Below are positions 35,194 through 43,076 of a stretch of DNA of 64,000 bases, in pieces. The notes beneath the pieces were generated by a model, which did not search any database, was not told where the DNA came from, and worked only from the letters and a program-made list of their open reading frames with translations. The stretch is from CAZUZS01 sp964624795 (GTDB lineage: Bacteria; Calditrichota; Calditrichia; RBG-13-44-9). Made by a program: the position numbers and the translations under genes. Location: NCBI GenBank assembly GCA_964624795.1, contig CAZUZS010000010.1, positions 26,074 to 90,073 on the forward strand, written 5' to 3'. Within the stretch, counting starts at the first letter, position 1, and each line of letters begins with the position of its first letter.

Positions 35194-35414
35194 GCTATCA
35201 TTTAAAGATTAACAGATTTAGCCGATAATAGTTTGTGATAAAATAGATTAAAGAAAACATTAGCGAAAAGATAACAAAATGTTTGATTCTGTCATCTCGA
35301 AAAAAGTGAGAAAACCTGGAATATCCTTGAAGAAGGATTTATCAGTGCAAATTTGTCGAGATAAAATTGGTCTTTCTGTTTTGGAGAGAAGATATGAGTT
35401 TAATAATATTCTTC

Positions 35415-35442
35415 TTGCTTTAAGTTGAGAGCGATTTATATT
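35415..35442 (+). promoter_or_regulatory. Probable promoter of the membrane-tethered receiver gene
   Basis: TTGCTT and TATATT are spaced 16 bp, and the -10 matches the consensus in five of six positions. The predicted start lies about 20 bases before the ATG at 35469, and AGGAGGT lies just before that ATG. The region between 35194 and this box holds no other recognised feature. Confidence 0.45.
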
Positions 35443-35468
35443 TTAGCTGAAATTGAATAGGAGGTCGA

Positions 35469-35945
35469 ATGAAGAAGTTAGGCCGGGTTATGGTGGTGGA
35501 CGATGAGGAGAATATCCGGGAGGTACTTTCAAATTACCTTGAAAACATGAATTATGATGTAGTGACCGCGATAGACGGTCAGGAGGCACTAAACAAATAT
35601 AAAAAGGGCGAGTTTGATCTCGTTATTTCTGATCTCCTGATGCCCAACATTGACGGTTTGGAACTTCTAAAAAGAATCCGCAACCTGGATAAAGAAGTGA
35701 TCTTTCTTATGATCACCGGCTATCCATCGATTGAAACCGCAGTAGATGCCATCAAAAAGGGCGCCTACGACTACATCACAAAACCATTCCATATGGAAGA
35801 TGTAAAACTCCGCATCGAACGCGCATTCGAAAAACGGTCGCTGAAAGATCGTCTTAAAACAGTTCAGGGATTTGCCTGGGCTCTCCTTTTTTCGATACCG
35901 TTGTGGTTAATCCTGGGAATAATATTGGCAGCAATTCTCAGGTAG
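35469..35945 (+). CDS. Receiver domain with C-terminal membrane helix
   Basis: Residues 1-125 form a complete receiver with the acidic pair in VMVVDDEE, phospho-Asp in FDLVISDLLM, Thr in MITGYPS and Lys in DYITKPF. Instead of a DNA-binding output, the protein ends in one strongly hydrophobic helix (about 137-157, FAWALLFSIPLWLILGIILA). This would tether the receiver to the inner membrane by its tail. The arrangement is unusual for response regulators, which are normally soluble. AGGAGGT precedes the ATG. It is a single plus-strand gene ending in a clear terminator. Its partner kinase cannot be named. Confidence 0.9.
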   Translation: MKKLGRVMVVDDEENIREVLSNYLENMNYDVVTAIDGQEALNKYKKGEFDLVISDLLMPNIDGLELLKRIRNLDKEVIFLMITGYPSIETAVDAIKKGAYDYITKPFHMEDVKLRIERAFEKRSLKDRLKTVQGFAWALLFSIPLWLILGIILAAILR

Positions 35946-36024
35946 GCTTCGCAAATTTTATTACGATTAGATGGATTTCCGCGAAGTCTTAAATTCGATT
36001 TTGACTTTTCACCGATATAATTTT

Positions 36025-36046
36025 GCACCGGGTATATGCCCGGTGC
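36025..36046 (+). terminator. Rho-independent terminator after the membrane-tethered receiver gene
   Basis: GCACCGGG and CCCGGTGC form a perfect 8-bp GC-rich stem around TATATG, and TTTCTTAT follows on the plus strand. It lies about 80 bp after the stop codon. The minus-strand side is not T-rich. Confidence 0.7.
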
Positions 36047-36149
36047 TTTCTTATCTGCGGGAAATCCGATTGCAAATCTCGAATTGGAAATAAAGATTGG
36101 AGAATACTGCCTCCGAGGTTGGATTAGATTAACTCATTTCTGAAAATTT

Positions 36150-36989
36150 TTAACCAGCGCCAAGCTTTAATAGCGTTTCCGTAACCAAGCGTTGGAACGT
36201 TGTCTTCACGAGATTGGCGATCTCCGTTACCTCTTTGTGAGATAAGGGGCTCTTGCTGATCCCGGTTGCCAGATTTGTAATGCAGGAAATCCCCGCCACG
36301 CGAATACCTCGTGACCGCGCTACCAGAACCTCGGGAATTGTTGACATGCTTACCGCATCCGCTCCAAATTTTTGTGCCATCCGAACCTCTGAGGCGGTCT
36401 CGTACGTCGGGCCAGTGGAGGAAAATAAAATACCCTTTTTGAGTGGGATTTTCAAATCCAGGCCAATCTCCTCGATGAGACGGATATACTCCTCGTCATA
36501 GGCGTTGTTCATGTCGGTCCAACGTGTTTCTCCCTGCGCCACCGGCCCCGTTAGCGGATTCCTAAACATAAAATTTATATGATCCGCAATCACCATCAAA
36601 TCGCCCGGAACAAATCTCAGGTTTACACCACCGGCGGCATTTGTGACCAGCAATGTTCTTATTCCCAATTCAGCCATTATGCGAACTACGTAGGCAACAT
36701 TTTGAATGGCATGACCTTCGTAATAGTGTGTCCTCCCCTGAACTGCCAAAACAGGCATTCCGTGCAATTTTCCAAATACCAGAAAACCTTTGTGCCCGGC
36801 AACCGTGGATTGGGGATAATGCGGAATCTTGGCAGCGGGTATTTTGATTTTCTCCGACAAACTGTCAGCAAAATCACCCAGGCCGGAGCCAAGAATTACC
36901 GCGATCCGCGGTTCTAATTCTGTGGAGTTGCGAATGTATCCTGTGCTTTCGGCTAATTGCTTTTTGATTTCTATTTCCGGAGTTTTCAT
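36150..36989 (-). CDS. punA: Purine nucleoside phosphorylase (class I, trimeric)
   Basis: Phosphorolysis of inosine and guanosine to free base and ribose 1-phosphate. The phosphate-binding motif is VILGSGLGDFADS, followed by GHKGFLVFGKLHGMPVLA, QGRTHYYEGH, NAAGGVNLRFVPGDLMVI and the base-binding region SSTGPTYETASEVRM. The length of 279 residues is normal for trimeric PNPs. Its ATGA overlaps the stop of the phosphatidyltransferase gene, so both are coupled. CNT transporter, thymidine kinase and uridine kinase genes lie nearby on the same strand, fitting a salvage cluster. Confidence 0.94.
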   Translation of the reverse strand: MKTPEIEIKKQLAESTGYIRNSTELEPRIAVILGSGLGDFADSLSEKIKIPAAKIPHYPQSTVAGHKGFLVFGKLHGMPVLAVQGRTHYYEGHAIQNVAYVVRIMAELGIRTLLVTNAAGGVNLRFVPGDLMVIADHINFMFRNPLTGPVAQGETRWTDMNNAYDEEYIRLIEEIGLDLKIPLKKGILFSSTGPTYETASEVRMAQKFGADAVSMSTIPEVLVARSRGIRVAGISCITNLATGISKSPLSHKEVTEIANLVKTTFQRLVTETLLKLGAG

Positions 36990-37558
36990 ATTTTCACGTC
37001 CTTGCCGGAATGCTCCGACTTCAAAAGTCTTACAAACTTCAATATGTAATAAAAAAAGGAAACGGCCACTGCCAACGCCGTTAGATAAAGAAGCGGCTCC
37101 TGGAAGACAACAAAACGGAAAAGAAAGGAAAGCAGGAGCAGAGATATCACAGTGACGGCAACTTTGCCAGGCATTTCCGATGCAACGACGCGCTGCACCT
37201 TTTGCATCAAAATGAGAGAACCGAATACGATAAGGAGATCACGACCAATAACCACACACACAATCCACAGCGGCAGACCGAATGTCTGGTGCAGGGCGAT
37301 GCTTCCTAATCCGACGGTAAATTTATCTGCGAGCGGATCCAGAATTTTTCCAAGTTCGCTGGTTTCATTGCGTTTTCTGGCGAAATAGCCGTCAGCATAA
37401 TCCGAAATGATAGCCAGTAGGCCCAGTAAAATCGCACCGACGGCAAGTTCCTGCTTGATGAGAAAATATAAAACGAAACCCAATAAAAGCCGGAATCCAC
37501 TCAACAGGTTCGAAATAGTCCAAATTTTGCCTTTTTCAAATAATATTGATATATCCAT
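36986..37558 (-). CDS. pgsA: CDP-alcohol phosphatidyltransferase (PgsA-like)
   Basis: ATG 37558 gives MDISILFEKGKIWTISNLLS, a typical start; the open frame upstream is not family-like. The catalytic signature of the family is DYADGYFARKRNETSELG followed by KILDPLADK, with the required Asp residues. About five membrane helices follow. It transfers a phosphoalcohol to CDP-diacylglycerol, most likely glycerol 3-phosphate (phosphatidylglycerol phosphate synthase), but cardiolipin or other acceptors are possible. The length of 190 residues is normal for PgsA. It lies 70 bp after sppA and overlaps the PNP gene by four bases. Confidence 0.88.
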   Translation of the reverse strand: MDISILFEKGKIWTISNLLSGFRLLLGFVLYFLIKQELAVGAILLGLLAIISDYADGYFARKRNETSELGKILDPLADKFTVGLGSIALHQTFGLPLWIVCVVIGRDLLIVFGSLILMQKVQRVVASEMPGKVAVTVISLLLLSFLFRFVVFQEPLLYLTALAVAVSFFYYILKFVRLLKSEHSGKDVKI

Positions 37559-37628
37559 AGTTTTTCCAGTGGCGCTGAATCTGCTTGAGGCCAATTCGAT
37601 TCAGGATAAAGGAATTATTTTCAACTTT

Positions 37629-39356
37629 TTATCTGATATCAGGAATCATTGGCATTACGTAAAGCGCTTCGCCATCGCGAAAATGCAAAAATCCGCGGAT
37701 GAAGTTTTGCACCGCGAGCGGCACCATTTTATCCGCTATGCTGATTCTTGAATCCAGACTGCCGGCCAGCAGTCTCTCAAGAACCGTCTGGCGTTTTGGC
37801 GATATTTCAACATTCACATAGGCATCCGCCGGAAGACCAATCATCTTTTTTGCAATCTGCATTGCCTCGTGTAACCCGCCCAATTTGTCCACCAGTCCGT
37901 TTTTCAAGCCCTGTGCACCGGTCCAAACCCGGCCCTGGGCAATCGCATCGACATCCGCATAGCTCATGTGGCGGCCCTCGGCGACTCTATTTACGAATAT
38001 CCGGTAAAACTCGTCGATATTTTGTTCCAATAGTTTTCGCTGGCCGGGTGAAAATTTATCAAGCTCGGAAAACAGGTCGGCATTACTGCCGCGTGATATT
38101 TCCTGCTTCTCAATCCCCAATTTTCCATACAGACCTTTAAAGGAGAATTTTCCGGCAAAGACTCCGATACTTCCGACAATAGAACTCGGCTCTGCGACAA
38201 TGCTGTCTGCCGCCAAGCTAATGTAGTAGCCGCCCGACGCAGCAACATCAGACATGGAAACTATTACCGGTTTTTTGGTGCGGGCCTGCACAACTTCGCG
38301 CCAGATGATATCAGAGGCTGTCCCCGAGCCACCCGGGCTGTCGATACGCATAACAATTGCCTTTATATTATCATCCTTCGCCGCCTTGCGAATGCTGTTT
38401 GCCATGCTTCCGGAGGTAATGAGTCCCTGCTGCCCAACTTCCCCAATTCCGCTCACGATGTCGCCAACGCCATAAATCAGCGCGATTGTTTCTTTCGCTT
38501 TAGCGCCAAGTTTGCTGAGAGGCACTTTCTTATATCGTCCATAGGACACCATCCGCACCCGGTGACCAGCCTTCTGCTTCAGATAATCTTTAAATTCATT
38601 GAAATACATTAGTGAATCGAGCAGGCCATTGTCGTAAGCATCTTCCATGCTGAATAATCCGCGGTCAATCAATTTTTCAACATTCGCCTGATCCAATTTG
38701 CGTGCGTCGGTAATTGCCTTCACATATCTTGGAAAATAATCATCTAATATCGAGTTAATGACCTCGCGCTGTGGGTCGGACATATCTTTACGGGTGAAAA
38801 TATCCGGTGCATTCTTGTATTTTCCATGGGCAACAAAATCCGCTTCAATTCCCAGTTTATCCAGGGTTCCCTTGGCAAAGTAGCTGCCACCGAGCAGGCC
38901 GGTTATAAACAGATTTCCGGTTGGAGGCCCAAACAGCATGCTTCCGGCGGATGCCAGGTAATATTCTTTATTTCCAGCGGTTTCCAGGTAAACATATACC
39001 GGTTTGCCCGTTTCTTTGAATCGGAAAAGCGCTTTGCGCAGATCCTCTGTCTTAGCCCAGCCGATATCACTTCCCAGTGGTCGCAGAATTATTCCGTCTA
39101 TTTTCGGATCGATTCTGGCTTTTCCAATATTCTGCAATAATCCTTCCATGGAGGGGGTTTCTTCCACAAATATTCGGGCGATCGCATCATCAACCTCCCG
39201 TTCCGGGACATCCCCGTAGATATTTAGTTCCAGGTAACTGTGCTGAGAAACCGGTGGCGCACCAGTAAATATCCCTGAAAACATCAAATAGTAGAAACTC
39301 CAGACAGCAATAAAAATCACTACGACCAGTAATGTGATTTTCATCCAGCTTTTCAT
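37629..39356 (-). CDS. sppA: Signal peptide peptidase SppA, 67-kDa type
   Basis: A membrane-anchored serine-lysine protease that degrades cleaved signal peptides. One N-terminal helix spans about 6-25. Two Clp/crotonase-like domains follow: the first (about 80-250) has KPVYVYLETAGNKEYYLASAG with the likely catalytic Lys, the second (about 300-470) has IDSPGGSGTASD and SDVAASGGYYISLAADSI with the catalytic Ser. At 575 residues it is the long form (E. coli type), not the half-size SppA. GGGAAGGGTGAGCC precedes the ATG. It lies 99 bp downstream of the nucleoside transporter. Confidence 0.93.
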   Translation of the reverse strand: MKSWMKITLLVVVIFIAVWSFYYLMFSGIFTGAPPVSQHSYLELNIYGDVPEREVDDAIARIFVEETPSMEGLLQNIGKARIDPKIDGIILRPLGSDIGWAKTEDLRKALFRFKETGKPVYVYLETAGNKEYYLASAGSMLFGPPTGNLFITGLLGGSYFAKGTLDKLGIEADFVAHGKYKNAPDIFTRKDMSDPQREVINSILDDYFPRYVKAITDARKLDQANVEKLIDRGLFSMEDAYDNGLLDSLMYFNEFKDYLKQKAGHRVRMVSYGRYKKVPLSKLGAKAKETIALIYGVGDIVSGIGEVGQQGLITSGSMANSIRKAAKDDNIKAIVMRIDSPGGSGTASDIIWREVVQARTKKPVIVSMSDVAASGGYYISLAADSIVAEPSSIVGSIGVFAGKFSFKGLYGKLGIEKQEISRGSNADLFSELDKFSPGQRKLLEQNIDEFYRIFVNRVAEGRHMSYADVDAIAQGRVWTGAQGLKNGLVDKLGGLHEAMQIAKKMIGLPADAYVNVEISPKRQTVLERLLAGSLDSRISIADKMVPLAVQNFIRGFLHFRDGEALYVMPMIPDIR

Positions 39357-39455
39357 GGCTCACCCTTCCCTTTTATTGTAGAATATTAAGCCGCACTATA
39401 TTTTGCATCATATTTGCCCATCCTACTCGCACTTATGGAGATTGTCAGAATATTC

Positions 39456-40967
39456 TCAAAGTGTGGTCAACACACCGGCAATAGTCGCTGTCATGAAAGT
39501 CGCCAGCGATCCTCCCAAGACGGCCCGCAAACCAAATCTGGCCAGATCCGCGCGCCTGTTTGGCGCGATCCCTCCAATCCCGCCAATTTGGATGGCAATG
39601 GAGGAGAAATTCGCAAAACCGCAGAGCGCGTAAGTGGCAATTATGCGCGCCTTATCCGAAAGTTCCCCCAGATGAACGAGTTTTCCGAGATCCACGTAGG
39701 CGATAAATTCGTTAATTACCACCTTTTCGCCAATAAGCGATCCGACCTGCACCGCATCGTGCCACGGGACCCCAATTACCCAGGCCAGCGGTGAAAGCAG
39801 GTATCCTAAAATGAAATTCATATTTAATTGCCTGCCTAATGTTGCATTCAAGCCAGTGATGCTTCCAATTCCCTCTAATACATAATTCAACATTGCAATC
39901 AGCGCAATAAAAGCAAGCAGCATTGCTGCCACATTCAGCGCCAGTTTCAAACCATCGCCCGCGCCGGTGGCAGCCGCATCGATGACATTTGCCGCGGTTT
40001 TATCCACACGCAAACGAACATCTCCCTTGGTCTCCGAAACCTCGGTTTCCGGCATAAGAATCTTGGCAATAACCATCGTTGCCGGCGCCGCCATTATGCT
40101 TGCCGAAAGCAGATGCTTGGCATAAAATATTTGCATCTGCGGGTTAGTTCCACCTAAAATGTTTACATACGCTGCCAGCACACCGCCGGCAATGGTTGCC
40201 ATGCCGCCGATCATCAGTGTCAGCAGCTCGGATGCCGTCATCGATGAAACATAGGGTCGTACTACCAGCGGGGCCTCGGTTTGTCCAATGAATACATTAG
40301 CAGCGACCGAAAGCGATTCGGCGCCACTCACTCTCATGGCTTTTGCCATTACCCAGGCCATTGCCTGAACGACCTTCTGCATAATTCCAAGATGATAAAG
40401 AACCGACATCAAGGAAGAGAAGAAAATAATGGTCGGAAGAACCTGGAAAGCGAAAATAAATCCAAAACCCTGATTTTGTAAATCAGAAGGAAAAACTTTG
40501 TCAAAATCTGTTTGGGAAGCAAGAGCCCCAAACACAAATTTAGCGCCATCAAACGTGAAATTGATGATTGTAACGAAAAATGTGCTCAGGGCCTCGAACA
40601 CATTTTCCCCTCCCGGAACAAAAACCTGGCGGGGGTTGAAAAGCGCAAGGATGAAAAATATAAATGTCAGGATGCTGCCACCGGAAAACAAGATAAAAAT
40701 AATCCTGCGAATCGGTGTTGCGGAGGGTTTGGGACGAGATAGCCTGTGTGCGATGAGAAGAAAAATACCGGTCAGCATCAGAAAAAATATCGATCCGGGC
40801 ATATAAAATCCCGGGATTTTCAGCACAAAAATGGCGAAGAAAATTTGAAGCAGAACGCCAACGATCACCAGGCGCCAGTCAATTTCCCTTTTATTATTTG
40901 AAAATAGAAAGGCAATTACCAGCAAACATAACAGTCCAAAAACACCGAATAGCAAATCCTGTATCAT
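39456..40967 (-). CDS. nupC: Concentrative nucleoside transporter (NupC/CNT family)
   Basis: Sodium- or proton-coupled nucleoside importer with about ten membrane helices. CNT motifs are FIGQTEAPLVVRPYV, GGMATIAGGVLAAYVNILGG and the substrate-site VVINEFIAYVDLGKL. At 503 residues it is longer than NupC (400), with a longer first segment of helices before the core. GGAGG precedes the ATG, which overlaps the thymidine kinase stop by four bases. It supplies the neighbouring Tdk, Udk and PNP with nucleosides. Coupling ion and specificity cannot be read from sequence with confidence. Confidence 0.93.
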   Translation of the reverse strand: MIQDLLFGVFGLLCLLVIAFLFSNNKREIDWRLVIVGVLLQIFFAIFVLKIPGFYMPGSIFFLMLTGIFLLIAHRLSRPKPSATPIRRIIFILFSGGSILTFIFFILALFNPRQVFVPGGENVFEALSTFFVTIINFTFDGAKFVFGALASQTDFDKVFPSDLQNQGFGFIFAFQVLPTIIFFSSLMSVLYHLGIMQKVVQAMAWVMAKAMRVSGAESLSVAANVFIGQTEAPLVVRPYVSSMTASELLTLMIGGMATIAGGVLAAYVNILGGTNPQMQIFYAKHLLSASIMAAPATMVIAKILMPETEVSETKGDVRLRVDKTAANVIDAAATGAGDGLKLALNVAAMLLAFIALIAMLNYVLEGIGSITGLNATLGRQLNMNFILGYLLSPLAWVIGVPWHDAVQVGSLIGEKVVINEFIAYVDLGKLVHLGELSDKARIIATYALCGFANFSSIAIQIGGIGGIAPNRRADLARFGLRAVLGGSLATFMTATIAGVLTTL

Positions 40968-41587
40968 CCGGAGGTTTCCTCCTCCCTCTTGCGGATTTTC
41001 TTCGCAATATCATTTTTCTTTTTAGGATCGATCGGCGGCTCAAAGCAGTTACGGCAGCGCGCCTCGTAAATATCTGCAGCACCTACTACCACCCGCGCTT
41101 CATCTTCGGTTTTGCGCTGGGTGTGATTCGCCGGATTTCCGCAGACCACGCAGATTGCATGTGTCTTGGTAATATATTCTGCAATCGCCAGCAGTTGAGG
41201 AATGGGATCGAAAGGTTCGCCACGATAATCCTGGTCGAGCCCGGCCACAATTACTCTCTTTCCCATATTGGCCAGTTTCTGGCAGACAAGAACGAGGTTG
41301 TTATCAAAAAATTGCGCTTCATCGATTCCTACCACCTGGGATTCCAAAGACTGTTCCAGAATGTCCCAGGCATTTTCTACAACCTGCGAGGGAATTTTTA
41401 GCTCGCTGTGCGAAACAATATGGTCCTCGCTGTAGCGGTTGTCAATTTTAGGTTTAAATACAGCGACTTTCTGCCGGGCTATAATTGCCCGCCGCAGCCG
41501 GCGGATCAGTTCTTCACTTTTTCCGCTGAACATGCTGCCGCAAACAACTTCGATCCAGCCGGTGTTCCGATGAACAATCGGTAGCAT
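40964..41587 (-). CDS. tdk: Thymidine kinase (type II)
   Basis: Phosphorylates thymidine (and deoxyuridine) to the monophosphate. Walker A is GSMFSGKSEELIRR, Walker B-like VGIDEAQFFD with the catalytic Glu. The zinc-binding Cys pairs are in CVVCGNPA and EARCRNC. The lasso loop region (DPKKKNDIAKK) and length of 207 residues fit the tetrameric type II enzyme. CAGGAG precedes the ATG. Its stop overlaps the nupC start (ATGA). Confidence 0.96.
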   Translation of the reverse strand: MLPIVHRNTGWIEVVCGSMFSGKSEELIRRLRRAIIARQKVAVFKPKIDNRYSEDHIVSHSELKIPSQVVENAWDILEQSLESQVVGIDEAQFFDNNLVLVCQKLANMGKRVIVAGLDQDYRGEPFDPIPQLLAIAEYITKTHAICVVCGNPANHTQRKTEDEARVVVGAADIYEARCRNCFEPPIDPKKKNDIAKKIRKREEETSG

Positions 41588-41714
41588 TTTTTCTCCTGTT
41601 AACTTCTATGTATCCAATTCTGATATTGAATTTACTGATAAGTGCACTCTGCGACCGAATAGCATGTCATGAACCAACAATTGCGGGCCATTCTGATTTC
41701 CGGAGACTATAAAA

Positions 41715-42335
41715 TCAAACCAATAATCTTTCGATCTTAGTTTTTATGATATCAATGGCGATCACATTTTTGCCGCCATGCGGGATAATGATATCCGCAT
41801 ACCGTTTGGAAGGCTCTACAAATTGCAGGTACATCGGCCGCACAGTCTCTTCGTACTGCTTAATCACGGAGTCAACTGATCTGCCTCGCTCATCGATGTC
41901 GCGTTTCAGCCTGCGGATAAAGCAGATATCGGGTGGCGTATCAATAAATATCTTAATATCCATCAATTTCCTGATCTCGGGTATGGCCAAAAGTAAAATA
42001 CCCTCGAGGATCACAATCTCATGCGGTCCGACTTTTCGCGTTTCCTTCCTGCGGGAATGCGTAGTGAAATCATAAACCGGTTGTTCGATGGTTTGGCCCT
42101 GAAGCAAAAGGCTCAGATGCCGGATCAAGAGATCATGATCGAATGCATCCGGATGATCGAAATTGAATTTTACGCGTTCTTCGAATGGAAGATGGGAAAG
42201 ATCTTTGTAGTATGAATCCTCTTCCAGGTTAACCACTTTTTCCGACCCTAGGAGCTCATATAACGTATTGCTTACCAATGTTTTTCCTGAACCACTTGCG
42301 CCTGCAATGCCGATCAATATGCCCTGCTTATTCAT
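41715..42335 (-). CDS. udk: Uridine kinase
   Basis: Phosphorylates uridine and cytidine to UMP and CMP. The P-loop is GIAGASGSGKTLVSNTL, followed by EEDSYYKDLSHL, FNFDHPDAFDH and the base-binding PVYDFTTHSR. The Walker-B-like segment is VILEGILLLA and the lid contains RRLKRDIDERGRS. The length of 206 residues is normal. The start lacks a strong ribosome site. It is the most upstream gene of the salvage cluster (udk, 127 bp, tdk, nupC). Confidence 0.95.
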   Translation of the reverse strand: MNKQGILIGIAGASGSGKTLVSNTLYELLGSEKVVNLEEDSYYKDLSHLPFEERVKFNFDHPDAFDHDLLIRHLSLLLQGQTIEQPVYDFTTHSRRKETRKVGPHEIVILEGILLLAIPEIRKLMDIKIFIDTPPDICFIRRLKRDIDERGRSVDSVIKQYEETVRPMYLQFVEPSKRYADIIIPHGGKNVIAIDIIKTKIERLLV

Positions 42336-42572
42336 ACCCGAACCATAGCGTTAGAAACAAATTTTATTCTCTGAAAATACACAGAACTCATTGAATAAAT
42401 CAAGACCTAAAAATTAAGTTCAGGTTTAAATATTGCGAAATTTGACAGCAAAACATGATAAGGCAATTTAAGTAAGGCGACTCGGCAGTTATAAGTGGAG
42501 ACCGACGTTGCTGTTTCTTTATCCGGGAAAAAGAAGGTCTGAAAAAACTGATTTCTAAAATCAGCAAGAAAA

Positions 42573-42600
42573 AAGGGTATCGAAATCAATCGATACCCTT
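42573..42600 (-). terminator. Rho-independent terminator of the tRNA unit
   Basis: On the minus strand AAGGGTATCGA and TCGATACCCTT form a perfect 11-bp stem around TTGATT, and the stem ends in TTTTTTC. It lies 12 bases beyond the tRNA-Cys 3' end, so it closes the tRNA-Ala/small ORF/tRNA-Cys unit. Confidence 0.85.
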
Positions 42601-42611
42601 CTCAAAATCTC

Positions 42612-42687
42612 TGGAGGCGCCGGGCGGATTCGAACCGCCGAATGGAGGTTTTGCAGACCTCTCCCTTAGCCACTTGGGTACGGCGCC
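42612..42687 (-). tRNA. tRNA-Cys (GCA)
   Basis: On the minus strand the 76-nt sequence starts GGCGCCG and ends CGGCGCC-T-CCA, so the 7-bp acceptor stem is perfect and CCA is encoded. The anticodon stem GAGGT/ACCTC encloses CTGCAAA, anticodon GCA for Cys. The T arm has GGTTCGAATCC. The discriminator is U, as expected for Cys. Confidence 0.97.
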
Positions 42688-42709
42688 AATATTTTATCAA
42701 ACCCTTTAC

Positions 42710-42862
42710 TTACTTCGTTTCTACGTCAGTAGTAGTCTTCGTTTTATGGATCCGCTGCAAAATTTCCAACTGCTTTCGGTAAAGTATCTTTTTATTTTTC
42801 CTGATAAACACGTGACTGATGACCAACAGCACTGCGAGGAATATTAATAGAAAAATTTCCAT
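42710..42862 (-). CDS. Possible 50-residue membrane peptide between two tRNA genes
   Basis: A 50-codon frame with ATG 42862 and TAA at 42710-42712. The first ~20 residues are a hydrophobic helix (MEIFLLIFLAVLLVISHVF), then a basic stretch RKNKKILYRKQ and a hydrophilic tail ending in TTTDVETK. That is the shape of a small inner-membrane peptide with the basic side in the cytoplasm. No ribosome site is obvious. It occupies nearly all of the space between the two tRNA genes and would be cotranscribed with them. No family is recognised. Confidence 0.4.
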   Translation of the reverse strand: MEIFLLIFLAVLLVISHVFIRKNKKILYRKQLEILQRIHKTKTTTDVETK

Positions 42863-42879
42863 TGTATTATTTTTTCAAA

Positions 42880-42955
<76 letters not shown>

Positions 42956-43018
42956 ATATTCCTCCATATTGATCATGCTGCCTAAATCCAAGCCGCTACA
43001 AAATTTGAAGCGCCCGAA

Positions 43019-43047
43019 AATTTAATATCTCAATATTCACTTGTCAA
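43019..43047 (-). promoter_or_regulatory. Promoter of the tRNA-Ala/tRNA-Cys unit
   Basis: On the minus strand TTGACA (43047-43042) and TAAATT (43024-43019) are 17 bp apart. The -35 is a perfect consensus. The following bases CGGGCGC form a GC-rich discriminator, a feature of stringently controlled stable-RNA promoters. The predicted start lies about 55 bp before tRNA-Ala and after the RND gene's stop at 43077. Confidence 0.6.
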
Positions 43048-43076
43048 TAGTTTTTAACTTTCTTAAAGAGAAGGAA

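Noticed and set aside
42407..42589. 60-codon minus-strand frame downstream of the tRNA-Cys terminator
   Set aside because: It overlaps the terminator hairpin, is AT-rich and has no ribosome site.
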